DNA of 8,465 nucleotides from Erysipelotrichaceae bacterium (lineage in GTDB: Bacteria; Bacillota_I; Bacilli_A; Erysipelotrichales; Erysipelotrichaceae): positions 1 through 8,465 of the forward strand of contig CAAEVI010000075.1 in assembly GCA_900759455.1 (NCBI GenBank). The letters run 5' to 3'. The first letter of the stretch is position 1; the number at the start of each line of letters is the position of its first letter. Below are positions 1 to 5,330 of the stretch, one piece after another. The translations under genes were made by a program, and so were the position numbers. The notes below the pieces were generated by a model. That model saw nothing but the letters and a program-made list of their open reading frames with translations. It made no database searches and was not told the DNA's origin.

Positions 1-87
1 ATATGAAACTTACAAGTCGCTATAGGGTTCGCTGATAACTACGCCCCTAGGGACTTTCACCCTAGATATGTGACATGCCCGTCACAC
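1..87 (-). mobile_element. 5' end of a group II intron (probably class C), truncated by the window edge
   Basis: Read on the minus strand, the segment begins GTGTGACGGGCAT at position 87, matching the GUGYG 5' consensus of group II introns. A first hairpin follows (GUGAC, loop GGGCAU, GUCAC), then a second, CUAGGG-UGAAAGU-CCCUAG. From memory, this order closely resembles the start of domain I in the Oceanobacillus iheyensis class C intron, which also opens GUGUG, has a GGCAU loop and then AGGGUGAGAGUCCC. The start lies 5 bases beyond the terminator stem of the upstream serine hydrolase gene, on the same strand. Class C introns are known to insert just after intrinsic terminators. The rest of the ribozyme and any reverse transcriptase ORF lie outside the window, so class and completeness are inferred. 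Confidence 0.8.
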
Positions 88-116
88 AAAGAAAGCAATG
101 CGGCCGCGCATTGCTT
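88..116 (-). terminator. Intrinsic terminator of the serine hydrolase operon; apparent intron target
   Basis: On the minus strand a perfect 10-base-pair stem (AAGCAATGCG with CGCATTGCTT) closes a CGGC loop and is followed by TCTTT. It begins 5 bases past the TAA stop at 122-124. The loop region forms a GCGGCCGC palindrome. The intron starts immediately after the short T-rich tract. Confidence 0.8.
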
Positions 117-121
117 ATTTG

Positions 122-1078
122 TTATTCTTCCTTTGTCCATTCGTATCCGTTAAAGTATTCATAACACAGTTCGTTAATTTCGCCAATTACACGAATGCCA
201 TCCTCATTCAGTGAAGTAAAGATTGCAATGCTGTATGGATGCTCCCCATATACGATCCCGGCAGCATTTCGATAGACACTGTAAAGCCCCCATTTTTGAG
301 CAATCTCGGGCTGGATGGAAGAAGCGAGGTAATCATTCGGCGTTGCCTTCTTCATATCTTCCAACAGTGTTGCAAATATATCTTCATGGGCATATAAATA
401 ATTCAATACATCGCCGATGAACGATGCATTCAATACATTATCATAGGAAAAGAAATAATCTTCCTGTTCATCCTCGCTGTATTTTGTAATCACCTTTTTA
501 AAGCCGACCCAGCCATCCAAATTTTCATACAGGATATGGCCTGCCGTATTATCAGAATAAAGGATCATGCAGTGGAGCAGCTCTTCCAAAGGAATCTGTG
601 CACCCGGTGCATACGTCGTACCGATCGGACCGCCGCTTTCATAATGATTTGCCTCATATGTGAATAAAGTATTTTCGTCCAGTTCGCCCGCAGCTATTTT
701 TTTATAATAAATCATCGCCAGAGGAAGTTTGTAAATGCTTGCCGCCGTTACATTTTCCGTTTCATTATGGACATAACGCTCATTTGTTTCCAGATCTTCG
801 ATACAGTACTGCACACTATCTTCACTGATATTATTTTGCTCGAGATAAGCAGAAATCAATTCTTCAAGATCTTCCTGCTGTCGGGCATACAATGCCTGTG
901 CTTCCATGATCAGAGTCCCCTTTTCTTTTGTATCCATCACGCTTCCTGTTATGACAGCGCTGCCCTCTTTCTGCAATGAATTTTTAAGGCTCAGCAGCAC
1001 TGCGCATACAACTGCTGCGACCACCAGCAGACCGATGACCAAAACCGATCTGCGAATCTTGCGGCGTTTTCTTTTCAC
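122..1078 (-). CDS. Membrane-anchored serine hydrolase, class A beta-lactamase / PBP-like fold
   Basis: The 318-residue protein has a basic N-terminus, one hydrophobic segment at about residues 11-30 and an extracytoplasmic domain. This domain carries the penicilloyl-serine-transferase motifs: SxxK as S114-I-Y-K117, SDN at 175-177 and a KTG-like KWG at 262-264. The family contains acylating enzymes that act on peptidoglycan peptides or beta-lactams. I see no clear Glu166-type ExxxN motif at the expected distance after SDN (around 211-214 the sequence reads SYDN). Efficient beta-lactam hydrolysis is therefore doubtful, and a peptidoglycan-related or unknown hydrolase is more likely. The GTG start is chosen because GAGG lies 6 bases upstream and the signal anchor follows directly. 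It sits 24 bases after the nitroreductase and probably shares its promoter. Confidence 0.8.
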   Translation of the reverse strand: MKRKRRKIRRSVLVIGLLVVAAVVCAVLLSLKNSLQKEGSAVITGSVMDTKEKGTLIMEAQALYARQQEDLEELISAYLEQNNISEDSVQYCIEDLETNERYVHNETENVTAASIYKLPLAMIYYKKIAAGELDENTLFTYEANHYESGGPIGTTYAPGAQIPLEELLHCMILYSDNTAGHILYENLDGWVGFKKVITKYSEDEQEDYFFSYDNVLNASFIGDVLNYLYAHEDIFATLLEDMKKATPNDYLASSIQPEIAQKWGLYSVYRNAAGIVYGEHPYSIAIFTSLNEDGIRVIGEINELCYEYFNGYEWTKEE

Positions 1079-1102
1079 TCTTATCCTCTCTTTCAGTTAC
1101 GA

Positions 1103-1618
1103 TCAGATAAATCGTACAATTTTCTCCTCTTTTTCTTTTTTCAGGAAATCATCGCCCGCATATCCGATGGCACATGACTCCAGACATTCAAAATTTTCAA
1201 GTCCCCAGATTCGTTTATGCTCTTTTCCCTGCAGTGTCTTGAAATAACGAATGGAAGCCGAATGAATCCAGCATGACCCAAGGCCCAGTTCAGTAGCAGC
1301 CAGCAGCATATTTTCCAGCGCCGCAGCAGCATCCTGCAACGGCGTAACTGCTTTCTCCATTTCCGCAAACACAAATATAATTGCATTAGCTCCATAGTAA
1401 GGTGATGTATCCGTCTTCAGCACATGTTTGCAGTATTTCAAAAAAACATCCATATCTTCCTTTTTCTGAAGCACGACAAAACGAAGAGCCTGTGTGTTTC
1501 TTCCTGTCGGCGCCAATACACCGCAGCGGACGATTTGTTCCAGTTTATCTCTTTCGACAACACGTTGTGAAAATGCCCTGGTACTGTGTCTTTTTTCTAT
1601 GCATTCGATTACTTTCAT
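1103..1618 (-). CDS. Nitroreductase family FMN-dependent oxidoreductase
   Basis: A 171-residue protein of the small nitroreductase family, whose members are homodimeric FMN enzymes using NAD(P)H on quinones, nitroaromatics or unknown substrates. The FMN-phosphate-binding start R10-x-S12-x-R14 and the APTGRNTQ motif at 36-43 are visible. So is the helix containing D96-AAAALEN followed by LGLGSCW at 111-117. Length is typical of the short subfamily. There is no ferredoxin extension. The ATG start has GGAGG 6 bases upstream. It is first in a two-gene unit with the serine hydrolase, and no functional link between the two is obvious. The physiological substrate cannot be read from sequence. Confidence 0.9.
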   Translation of the reverse strand: MKVIECIEKRHSTRAFSQRVVERDKLEQIVRCGVLAPTGRNTQALRFVVLQKKEDMDVFLKYCKHVLKTDTSPYYGANAIIFVFAEMEKAVTPLQDAAAALENMLLAATELGLGSCWIHSASIRYFKTLQGKEHKRIWGLENFECLESCAIGYAGDDFLKKEKEEKIVRFI

Positions 1619-1649
1619 ACCTTTCCTCCATTCGATGGTTCTTTACTTT

Positions 1650-1678
1650 ATTTTATCGAATTTCTATTTATTCCTCAA
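1650..1678 (-). promoter_or_regulatory. Sigma-A promoter for the nitroreductase-serine hydrolase unit
   Basis: On the minus strand there is a -35 box TTGAGG (1673-1678), a spacer of exactly 17 bases and a -10 box TAAAAT (1650-1655). Transcription would start near 1643, about 25 bases before the ATG at 1618. Confidence 0.65.
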
Positions 1679-1727
1679 CTGTTTAAGAAAAGCTTCAATA
1701 CATGTTCATGTTCTCTTCATGCCGTAT

Positions 1728-1762
1728 AAAAAAAAAGTCAATCAGTTTCCCAATTGACTTTT
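1728..1762 (-). terminator. Terminator of the infC-rpmI-rplT operon
   Basis: On the minus strand AAAGTCAAT pairs with ATTGACTTT across a 10-base loop, and the 3' arm runs into a tract of nine T's (1728-1736). It follows the rplT stop codon by about 15 bases. Confidence 0.9.
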
Positions 1763-1777
1763 ATCTGTTTACTGTAA

Positions 1778-2137
1778 TTAAGCAGCCAATGCTTTTTTAG
1801 CAGCATCACAAAGTGCTGTAAAACCAGCAGCATCGTGAATAGCCATTTCTGACAGCATCTTACGGTTTACATTGATACCTGCCAGTTTCAGACCATGCAT
1901 CAGCTTAGAGTAAGAAAGATCGTTTGTACGTGCAGCAGCATTGATACGTGCGATCCACAGCTTACGCATGTTGCTTTTCAGCTTGCGGCGATCGTTGTAT
2001 GCATATCGGAATGAATGCATTACCTGCTCATGAGCAGTCTTATATAAAATATGTTTTGAACCAAAGTATCCTTTTGCCAGTTTCAGGACACGTTTTCTTC
2101 TATTGCGTGATACAGTTCCGCCTTTAACTCTTGCCAT
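1778..2137 (-). CDS. rplT: 50S ribosomal protein L20
   Basis: A 119-residue, very basic protein with the full L20 pattern: start MARVKGGTVSRNRRKRVLKL, then KGYFGSKHILYKTA and MRKLWIARINAAAR, and a C-terminal half containing YSKLMHGLKLAGI. L20 is an early 23S rRNA binder needed for large-subunit assembly. In Firmicutes it also represses its own operon by binding the leader RNA. The ATG is preceded by TAGGAGG with a good spacing. It is the last gene of infC-rpmI-rplT, 26 bases after rpmI, and is followed by a strong terminator. Length matches the family. Confidence 0.98.
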   Translation of the reverse strand: MARVKGGTVSRNRRKRVLKLAKGYFGSKHILYKTAHEQVMHSFRYAYNDRRKLKSNMRKLWIARINAAARTNDLSYSKLMHGLKLAGINVNRKMLSEMAIHDAAGFTALCDAAKKALAA

Positions 2138-2163
2138 GTTTAATTCCTCCTAATCTACAATAA

Positions 2164-2358
2164 TTACTTCACTAACATTTCTTTGATACGCTTGAAGTCA
2201 GTTGAATGTACCGTTGCTGGTTTAGCCAGATGACGGCGCTGCTTTTTAGTCTTACCGTGGAAACGGTGAGAAGTATAAGCATGACTTCTTTTCAGTTTTC
2301 CTGAACCAGTTAATTTAACGCGTTTTGCAAGTCCTCTATGGGATTTCATTTTTGGCAT
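2164..2358 (-). CDS. rpmI: 50S ribosomal protein L35
   Basis: A 64-residue, highly basic protein that begins MPKMKSHRGLAKRVKLTGSG and continues KLKRSHAYTSHRF, the standard L35 sequence, ending in a KRIKEML segment. L35 is a small large-subunit protein. It lies between infC (19-base gap) and rplT (26-base gap) in the usual order. The ribosome binding site TAGGAGGT precedes the ATG. Nothing is unusual in length or composition. Confidence 0.98.
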   Translation of the reverse strand: MPKMKSHRGLAKRVKLTGSGKLKRSHAYTSHRFHGKTKKQRRHLAKPATVHSTDFKRIKEMLVK

Positions 2359-2377
2359 GTTTCTTACCTCCTAATTT

Positions 2378-2914
2378 TTATTTCTTCTTTGGTGCCAGTA
2401 CAGTCGACATTGTGTTTCCTTCCAGAAGCGGTTTCTTTTCAACAGACGCAATATCGGAGCATTCTTCGATAAAGCTGTCCATGATCTTTCTGCCGACTTC
2501 AAGACGAGTCATCATACGACCTCTGAAGCGCATGTCGATCTTCACTTTCATGCCATCTGACAGCCAGTTGCGTGCATGACGCAGTTTTGTTTCAAAATCA
2601 TGTTTGTCAATGACCGGGGAAAGACGCAGCGGCTTAACTTCCGTTACATGCTGTTTCTTTTTTGCTTCTTTTGCTTTTTTCTGCTGTTCAAACCGGTACT
2701 TTCCATAATCGAGCACTTTACATACCGGCGGCTGAGCCTTTGGCGCAACACAAAGCAGATCCAGCCCCTGATCGAATGCAATATCCAGAGCCTCACGACG
2801 CATTTTAATTCCCAGCTGCTCACCGTTTGAATTGATGACCAGCACTTCCTTAAAACGGATCTTTTCGTTTACCAGGTCGTCGTTCACATTGTTAGGAATC
2901 ACTTTTCTATTGAT
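2378..2914 (-). CDS. infC: Translation initiation factor IF-3, probable ATC start
   Basis: IF-3 binds the 30S subunit, blocks premature 50S joining and checks start codon-initiator tRNA pairing. The N domain contains NEKIRF near residue 16 and GEQLGIK. The linker start is DYGKYRFEQQ (about 69-78), rich in Lys, and the C domain begins at RLSP and ends in LAPKKK. The frame stays open to a GTG at 2935 and an ATG at 2929, but the only Shine-Dalgarno, GGAGGTG (2921-2927), lies downstream of both. It stands 6 bases before an in-frame ATC at 2912-2914. Starting there gives 178 residues, close to the family length. Rare AUU/AUC-type starts are established for infC and let IF-3 repress its own synthesis. 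The gene leads the operon behind an L20-type leader. Confidence 0.95.
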   Translation of the reverse strand: MNRKVIPNNVNDDLVNEKIRFKEVLVINSNGEQLGIKMRREALDIAFDQGLDLLCVAPKAQPPVCKVLDYGKYRFEQQKKAKEAKKKQHVTEVKPLRLSPVIDKHDFETKLRHARNWLSDGMKVKIDMRFRGRMMTRLEVGRKIMDSFIEECSDIASVEKKPLLEGNTMSTVLAPKKK

Positions 2915-2920
2915 AACAGA

Positions 2921-2927
2921 CACCTCC
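2921..2927 (-). promoter_or_regulatory. infC ribosome binding site that decides the start codon
   Basis: GGAGGTG on the minus strand is a near-perfect anti-16S match. It is 6 bases from the ATC codon at 2914. The ATG at 2929 overlaps its upstream edge and has no purine-rich site of its own. Confidence 0.8.
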
Positions 2928-2940
2928 ATATTCACTGCCG

Positions 2941-2975
2941 AAAGAAAAGTGGGTACTTACGCACCCACTTCTTTC
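2941..2975 (-). terminator. Conditional terminator in the infC leader
   Basis: Stem AAGUGGGU/ACCCACUU with an 8-base loop, extendable by GAAAG/CUUUC across a two-base bulge. The U-rich UUUUCUUUC end overlaps the extension. It is about 27 bases upstream of the infC start and is probably an attenuator, not a full stop. Confidence 0.6.
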
Positions 2976-3075
2976 ATCTTCATAAACAAATTCTATTTAT
3001 GCGATGGCTTTTACCCACATCCTTAGGACATCGGGTGAGAAGGGGTACTTCTAACTTTCCACTTGCTTTTCCGCT
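2941..3075 (-). ncRNA. Ribosomal protein L20-type leader (attenuator) of infC-rpmI-rplT
   Basis: This is the untranslated leader between the promoter at 3081-3109 and infC. It contains a short hairpin AGAAG-UACC-CUUCU-like segment, then a longer one at 3013-3036 (ACCC-G-AUGUCC, loop UAA, GGAUGU-GGGU). A terminator-like hairpin follows at 2947-2970 (AAGUGGGU with ACCCACUU) with a UUCUUUC tail. The leader sequence GUGGGUA (RNA at 3018-3012) is perfectly complementary to UACCCAC in the 3' arm of that terminator (2955-2949), giving a clear antiterminator. In Firmicutes, L20 binding to such leaders is known to cause premature termination. Assignment to that family rests on operon position and layout rather than a covariance search. 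Confidence 0.75.
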
Positions 3076-3080
3076 ATAGA

Positions 3081-3109
3081 ATAATACCATGTTCTTCCTC
3101 TCTTGTAAA
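3081..3109 (-). promoter_or_regulatory. Sigma-A promoter of the infC operon, extended -10
   Basis: On the minus strand: -35 TTTACA (3104-3109), 17-base spacer, -10 TATTAT (3081-3086) preceded by TGG, a TGn extended -10. Start of transcription is expected near 3074-3075, giving a leader of about 160 bases. Confidence 0.8.
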
Positions 3110-3150
3110 GCAGTTTTTTACAAACCGCCAAAAGAAACCGTACATAAAAC

Positions 3151-3177
3151 AAAAAAAGATGACGGAACACCGTCATC
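3151..3177 (-). terminator. Terminator of the DUF378 gene
   Basis: On the minus strand GATGACGG and CCGTCATC form an 8-base-pair stem with loop TGTT, followed by seven T's (3151-3157). The gene's TGA stop (3176-3178) overlaps the top of the stem. Confidence 0.9.
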
Positions 3178-3376
3178 AGTCTGTACTGCTCACATTGGGA
3201 TACAGTACAATCAGGTATAAACCACTCAATCCGACCAGGATATAGATGATTCTTGTGAACCAGGTCCCTGTTCCAAAGAGTGTTTCAACAAGATTCCAAT
3301 GAAAAGCACCGATGAGTCCCCAATTGACTGCACCGATAATGACAATCGTTAATGCCAGTACATTCAAATATTTCAT
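3176..3376 (-). CDS. DUF378 family small membrane protein
   Basis: A 66-residue protein starting MKYLNVLALTIVIIGAVNWG, with two hydrophobic segments at about residues 4-22 and 41-59. They are separated by a short stretch containing HWNLVETLFG and FTRIIYILVGLSGLYLI. The NWGLIG and RIIY-LVGL-GLY patterns are typical of DUF378 proteins such as Bacillus YuzA, which have no established function. The frame is open further upstream, but the ATG at 3376 is chosen because TAGGAGG lies 7 bases before it and the conserved domain starts there. It is monocistronic, with its own terminator. It is divergent from the 97-residue gene that starts at 3494. Confidence 0.9.
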   Translation of the reverse strand: MKYLNVLALTIVIIGAVNWGLIGAFHWNLVETLFGTGTWFTRIIYILVGLSGLYLIVLYPNVSSTD

Positions 3377-3415
3377 ACAACATCCTCCTATTACACAGTA
3401 TGCTCGTAATTTGCG

Positions 3416-3445
3416 ATCATATGCACAGATATCACAGATCTTCAA
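3416..3445 (-). promoter_or_regulatory. Probable promoter of the DUF378 gene
   Basis: On the minus strand: -35 TTGAAG (3440-3445), 18-base spacer, -10 TATGAT (3416-3421). It lies about 40 bases upstream of the DUF378 ATG, after allowing for the ribosome binding site. The spacer is slightly long. Confidence 0.45.
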
Positions 3446-3493
3446 GACTTGTCTTTTTTCAATTTCATACAATAATGATGATGAGGTGGAACT

Positions 3494-3787
3494 ATGAAGC
3501 TTGAAAATCTGCTTACGGATATCCCTTTTCTACTGGAAGCCGTCCCCCTGACGATCCCGGAAGAAGGAATTGCCTATCTTAATGATATTTCTTTATGGGT
3601 ACTTACGTTTAACTCAAATCATCCTTCCTTTGACCATTCTCACATCACAGTCAAAATGGTTATTGATCTTTTAAAAAATCATGCCTCCTGTTATCCGAAT
3701 CAGGAAAATGTTTTTGCCGCAAAACAAAAACAGATCCTGGATCAGCTGGAAAAGGAAGATCCCGAAACAGAATTAAACCTGATCTGA
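3494..3787 (+). CDS. Uncharacterised 97-residue cytoplasmic protein
   Basis: I do not recognise this protein. The ATG has AGGTGG 4 bases upstream, and the codon use and charged composition look like real coding sequence. It has no signal peptide or membrane helix. The N-terminal half is hydrophobic and proline-containing (FLLEAVPLTIPEEGIAYL). The middle has a histidine-rich stretch NHPSFDHSHITVK. The C-terminal third is a charged helix, AAKQKQILDQLEKEDPE. It is divergent from the DUF378 gene, and a weak TACAAT -10-like box (3468-3473) lies just upstream without a good -35. There is no terminator before the tRNA promoter at 3815. A lineage-specific small protein is the likeliest explanation. 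Confidence 0.75.
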   Translation: MKLENLLTDIPFLLEAVPLTIPEEGIAYLNDISLWVLTFNSNHPSFDHSHITVKMVIDLLKNHASCYPNQENVFAAKQKQILDQLEKEDPETELNLI

Positions 3788-3814
3788 CTTTATGAACTTT
3801 TATTCAATTTATTA

Positions 3815-3843
3815 TTGACAATAAATATTCTCAATGCTATTAT
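3815..3843 (+). promoter_or_regulatory. Strong sigma-A promoter of tRNA-Lys
   Basis: Consensus -35 TTGACA (3815-3820), 17-base spacer and -10 TATTAT (3838-3843) preceded by TGC (extended -10). Transcription should start near 3850, about 12 bases upstream of the mature tRNA. Confidence 0.9.
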
Positions 3844-3861
3844 ATATGGGCACAAAGCAAT

Positions 3862-3937
3862 GGACCCTTAGCTCAGTTGGCAGAGCAACTGACTCTTAAT
3901 CAGTGGGTCTAGGGTTCGAATCCCTAAGGGTCCACCA
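3862..3937 (+). tRNA. tRNA-Lys (anticodon CUU)
   Basis: A complete 76-base cloverleaf with encoded CCA. The acceptor stem is GGACCCT/AGGGTCC and the D stem is GCTC/GAGC. The anticodon stem is ACTGA/TCAGT, around loop CTCTTAA with anticodon CTT. The variable loop is GGGTC, and the T stem TAGGG/CCCTA has loop TTCGAAT. All stems pair fully. It reads AAG lysine codons. It is transcribed alone from its own promoter and ends at a terminator. Confidence 0.98.
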
Positions 3938-3947
3938 TTGAGAACAG

Positions 3948-3971
3948 AAACCTGAGAAATCAGGTTTTTTT
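3948..3971 (+). terminator. Terminator of tRNA-Lys
   Basis: AAACCTG and CAGGTTT form a 7-base-pair stem with a six-base loop, followed by a run of T's reaching 3971. Confidence 0.9.
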
Positions 3972-4052
3972 ATTATATGCTTCGAACTCTGAAAATATAC
4001 ATATAATCGTTAAAAAACAATATCATTTCTTAGCGAATCAATGAAAAAGAAT

Positions 4053-4081
4053 GAACAGCGCTTGTCCACAAAGCATTGCTC
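4053..4081 (-). terminator. Possible weak terminator after the lipoprotein gene
   Basis: On the minus strand GAGCAATGCTT can pair imperfectly with AAGCGCTGTTC across a seven-base loop, followed by ATTCTTTTTC. The stem has two mismatches and a wobble. It lies about 45 bases past the stop codon. Confidence 0.35.
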
Positions 4082-4124
4082 ATCCCTTTCATTCACATCA
4101 CTGAAACGATCATTAAATTACATT

Positions 4125-4586
4125 TTACTGTTCCGCAAGTGTAAGCTCATAAACGATGATGCTTATTGAATCGAAATCTTGATCTTGTATTGTCTGATAG
4201 CAAACCGAATCCTCTCGACATGAAATCCACTCATCGATATATTGTTGATTGATCGAAGCGATCTGGATCTCATAAGACCCTTTTTTTAAAACAGTGGTAT
4301 CCCAGACAGTCGCAGAATAATTATCTGCTTTAAAGCCGTTTTTTTCCATATCATGAATATAATCATTGAGAACAGCAGATTCATCTTCCGGAAAACAGAC
4401 GATAAAATGATCTTTCTCTTTTGATACATATCGACAGTCCTCTTCGGAAACCTCTAAATAATCAAGAATATCAATTACTTCAGGATAATCATCAAAATAG
4501 GTCAAATCTGAATCAAGCGTTGTTCTTACGGCACACGCGTTTAAAAAGAGCAGTGAACATAAAGCTGTATACAGTATTCTTTTCAT
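4125..4586 (-). CDS. Uncharacterised lipoprotein
   Basis: A 153-residue protein with a clear type II signal peptide: basic MKR, a hydrophobic core and lipobox LNAC, so the mature protein begins at the lipidated Cys18. The mature part is strongly acidic. It contains four further cysteines, C51, C64, C123 and C129, enough for two disulfides, with the last pair close together in WISCREDSVC. No family motif is recognisable. The ATG has AAGGAGA upstream with about 10 bases between. It is an isolated gene, convergent with the tRNA and flanked upstream by a segment without intact genes. The surface location is well supported, but the function is unknown. Confidence 0.8.
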   Translation of the reverse strand: MKRILYTALCSLLFLNACAVRTTLDSDLTYFDDYPEVIDILDYLEVSEEDCRYVSKEKDHFIVCFPEDESAVLNDYIHDMEKNGFKADNYSATVWDTTVLKKGSYEIQIASINQQYIDEWISCREDSVCYQTIQDQDFDSISIIVYELTLAEQ

Positions 4587-4604
4587 AAAAACATTTCTCC
4601 TTAA

Positions 4605-4897
4605 GATATTACAGATATCAAATCAATCGATCGACTCTTGAACTATGCAGTACAAATGACACAGACATCAACGATAGCTTTGTTTCGGTTGCCTAAAAAG
4701 CATAAACAGCGATACCACAAGGAAGATCTGCATCATTGCACGATCCCGGTATCAGCGATTCATATCAGCTTATCGATATGATGATATGGATCAACAGACA
4801 TACCCAAGCACTTGAAGAAATAAAAAGCCCGTCTGAAACAAAAGGACTACATATGCTTCTTGGTCGACTTCTATACAAAGACAAGAACGAAGGATAA
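4605..4897 (+). pseudogene. Possible decayed coding remnant, frame-broken
   Basis: No intact gene spans 4587-5330. In this part, one plus-strand frame is open from 4605 and reads like protein (DRLLNYAVQ, then RLPKKHKQRYHKED). A second frame, open from 4706, takes over around 4735 and reads LHDPGISDSYQLIDMM, then NRHTQALEEIKSPSETKGLH and LLGRLLYKDKNEG, ending at TAA 4895-4897. Joining the two needs one frameshift and gives about 95 residues of charged, plausible sequence. There is no ribosome binding site before any ATG in it. I do not recognise the family. Chance open frames remain possible. Confidence 0.35.
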
Positions 4898-4916
4898 AGT
4901 AATCATAAACAATGTA

Positions 4917-5205
4917 TCATTTTGCGATAAAAAGACCTTCTTCATTTTCAAACAACTCATGCAGGATATTTCATTGCAACATGAAACAGATCACGATCAT
5001 CTTTTTGTTTTGTCTCTGCAATTGATTTGCCATCTGATCCTCTTCACCATATATGCCGACAATCAGTTTAAAAAGTTGCATAAATATTATTTTTTGCCTT
5101 TTTCGATGCATCAGTGATACAAGACATATCGACCCATGACAACGTTTGATGAAAGTAATCATTAGTTGCATCCTTAATAGTAATACAACAGGCATCGATA
5201 TTTGA
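4917..5205 (-). pseudogene. Possible second decayed coding remnant, facing the first
   Basis: On the minus strand a frame open from 5205 to a TAA at 5068-5070 contains NIDACCITIKDATNDYFHQ and LSWVDMSCITDASKKAKNN. Beyond that stop the same frame resumes as SDGKSIAETKQKDDRDLFHVA. Then, in a different frame between 4920 and 4970, NILHELFENEEGLFIAK ends at TGA 4917-4919. The pieces read like an acidic, charged protein broken by stops and at least one frameshift. No start, ribosome binding site or family could be assigned. A longer open frame at 4971-5237 exists in another phase, but its content looks less protein-like. Low confidence. Confidence 0.3.
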
Positions 5206-5248
5206 TTATCAGGAAGAGAGAATAGTAACTCAATCATTTCCTATAAAG

Positions 5249-5296
5249 AAAGGGATAAATTCTGCTGTAAACAAACATAACAGAACTTATCCCTTT
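5249..5296 (-). terminator. Bidirectional terminator at the end of the rimO operon
   Basis: AAAGGGATAAATTCTG (5249-5264) pairs with CAGAACTTATCCCTTT (5281-5296) with one mismatch, leaving a 16-base loop. T-rich sequence follows on both strands. It ends the minus-strand rimO-glycosylase-CapA unit about 35 bases after its last stop codon. Confidence 0.8.
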
Positions 5297-5330
5297 TTGT
5301 TCAAATCACCTATCTTATCTGCAAAATACT

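Noticed and set aside
100..107. GCGGCCGC (NotI) palindrome as a cloning scar
   Set aside because: It is the centre of a perfect terminator hairpin placed correctly after a stop codon, and needs no artificial explanation.
122..1078. Calling the serine hydrolase a resistance beta-lactamase
   Set aside because: The active-site serine motifs are present, but the general-base motif is not evident and the KTG motif is KWG.
2915..2935. GTG (2935) or ATG (2929) as infC start
   Set aside because: Neither has an upstream ribosome binding site. The strong site GGAGGTG lies after both and is correctly spaced for the ATC at 2914.
2991..3081. TTCTAT/ATAGAA pairing as a closing stem of the infC leader
   Set aside because: The upstream arm (3076-3081) overlaps the -10 box and lies before the expected transcription start, so it would not be in the RNA.
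4860..5117. 85-codon plus-strand frame as a real gene
   Set aside because: No ribosome binding site, no recognisable domain, and a poor protein-like composition in the second half. It overlaps the proposed opposite-strand remnant.
4971..5237. 88-codon minus-strand frame as a real gene
   Set aside because: No Shine-Dalgarno and an odd composition with many Met and hydrophobics. The neighbouring frame reads more like a decayed protein.
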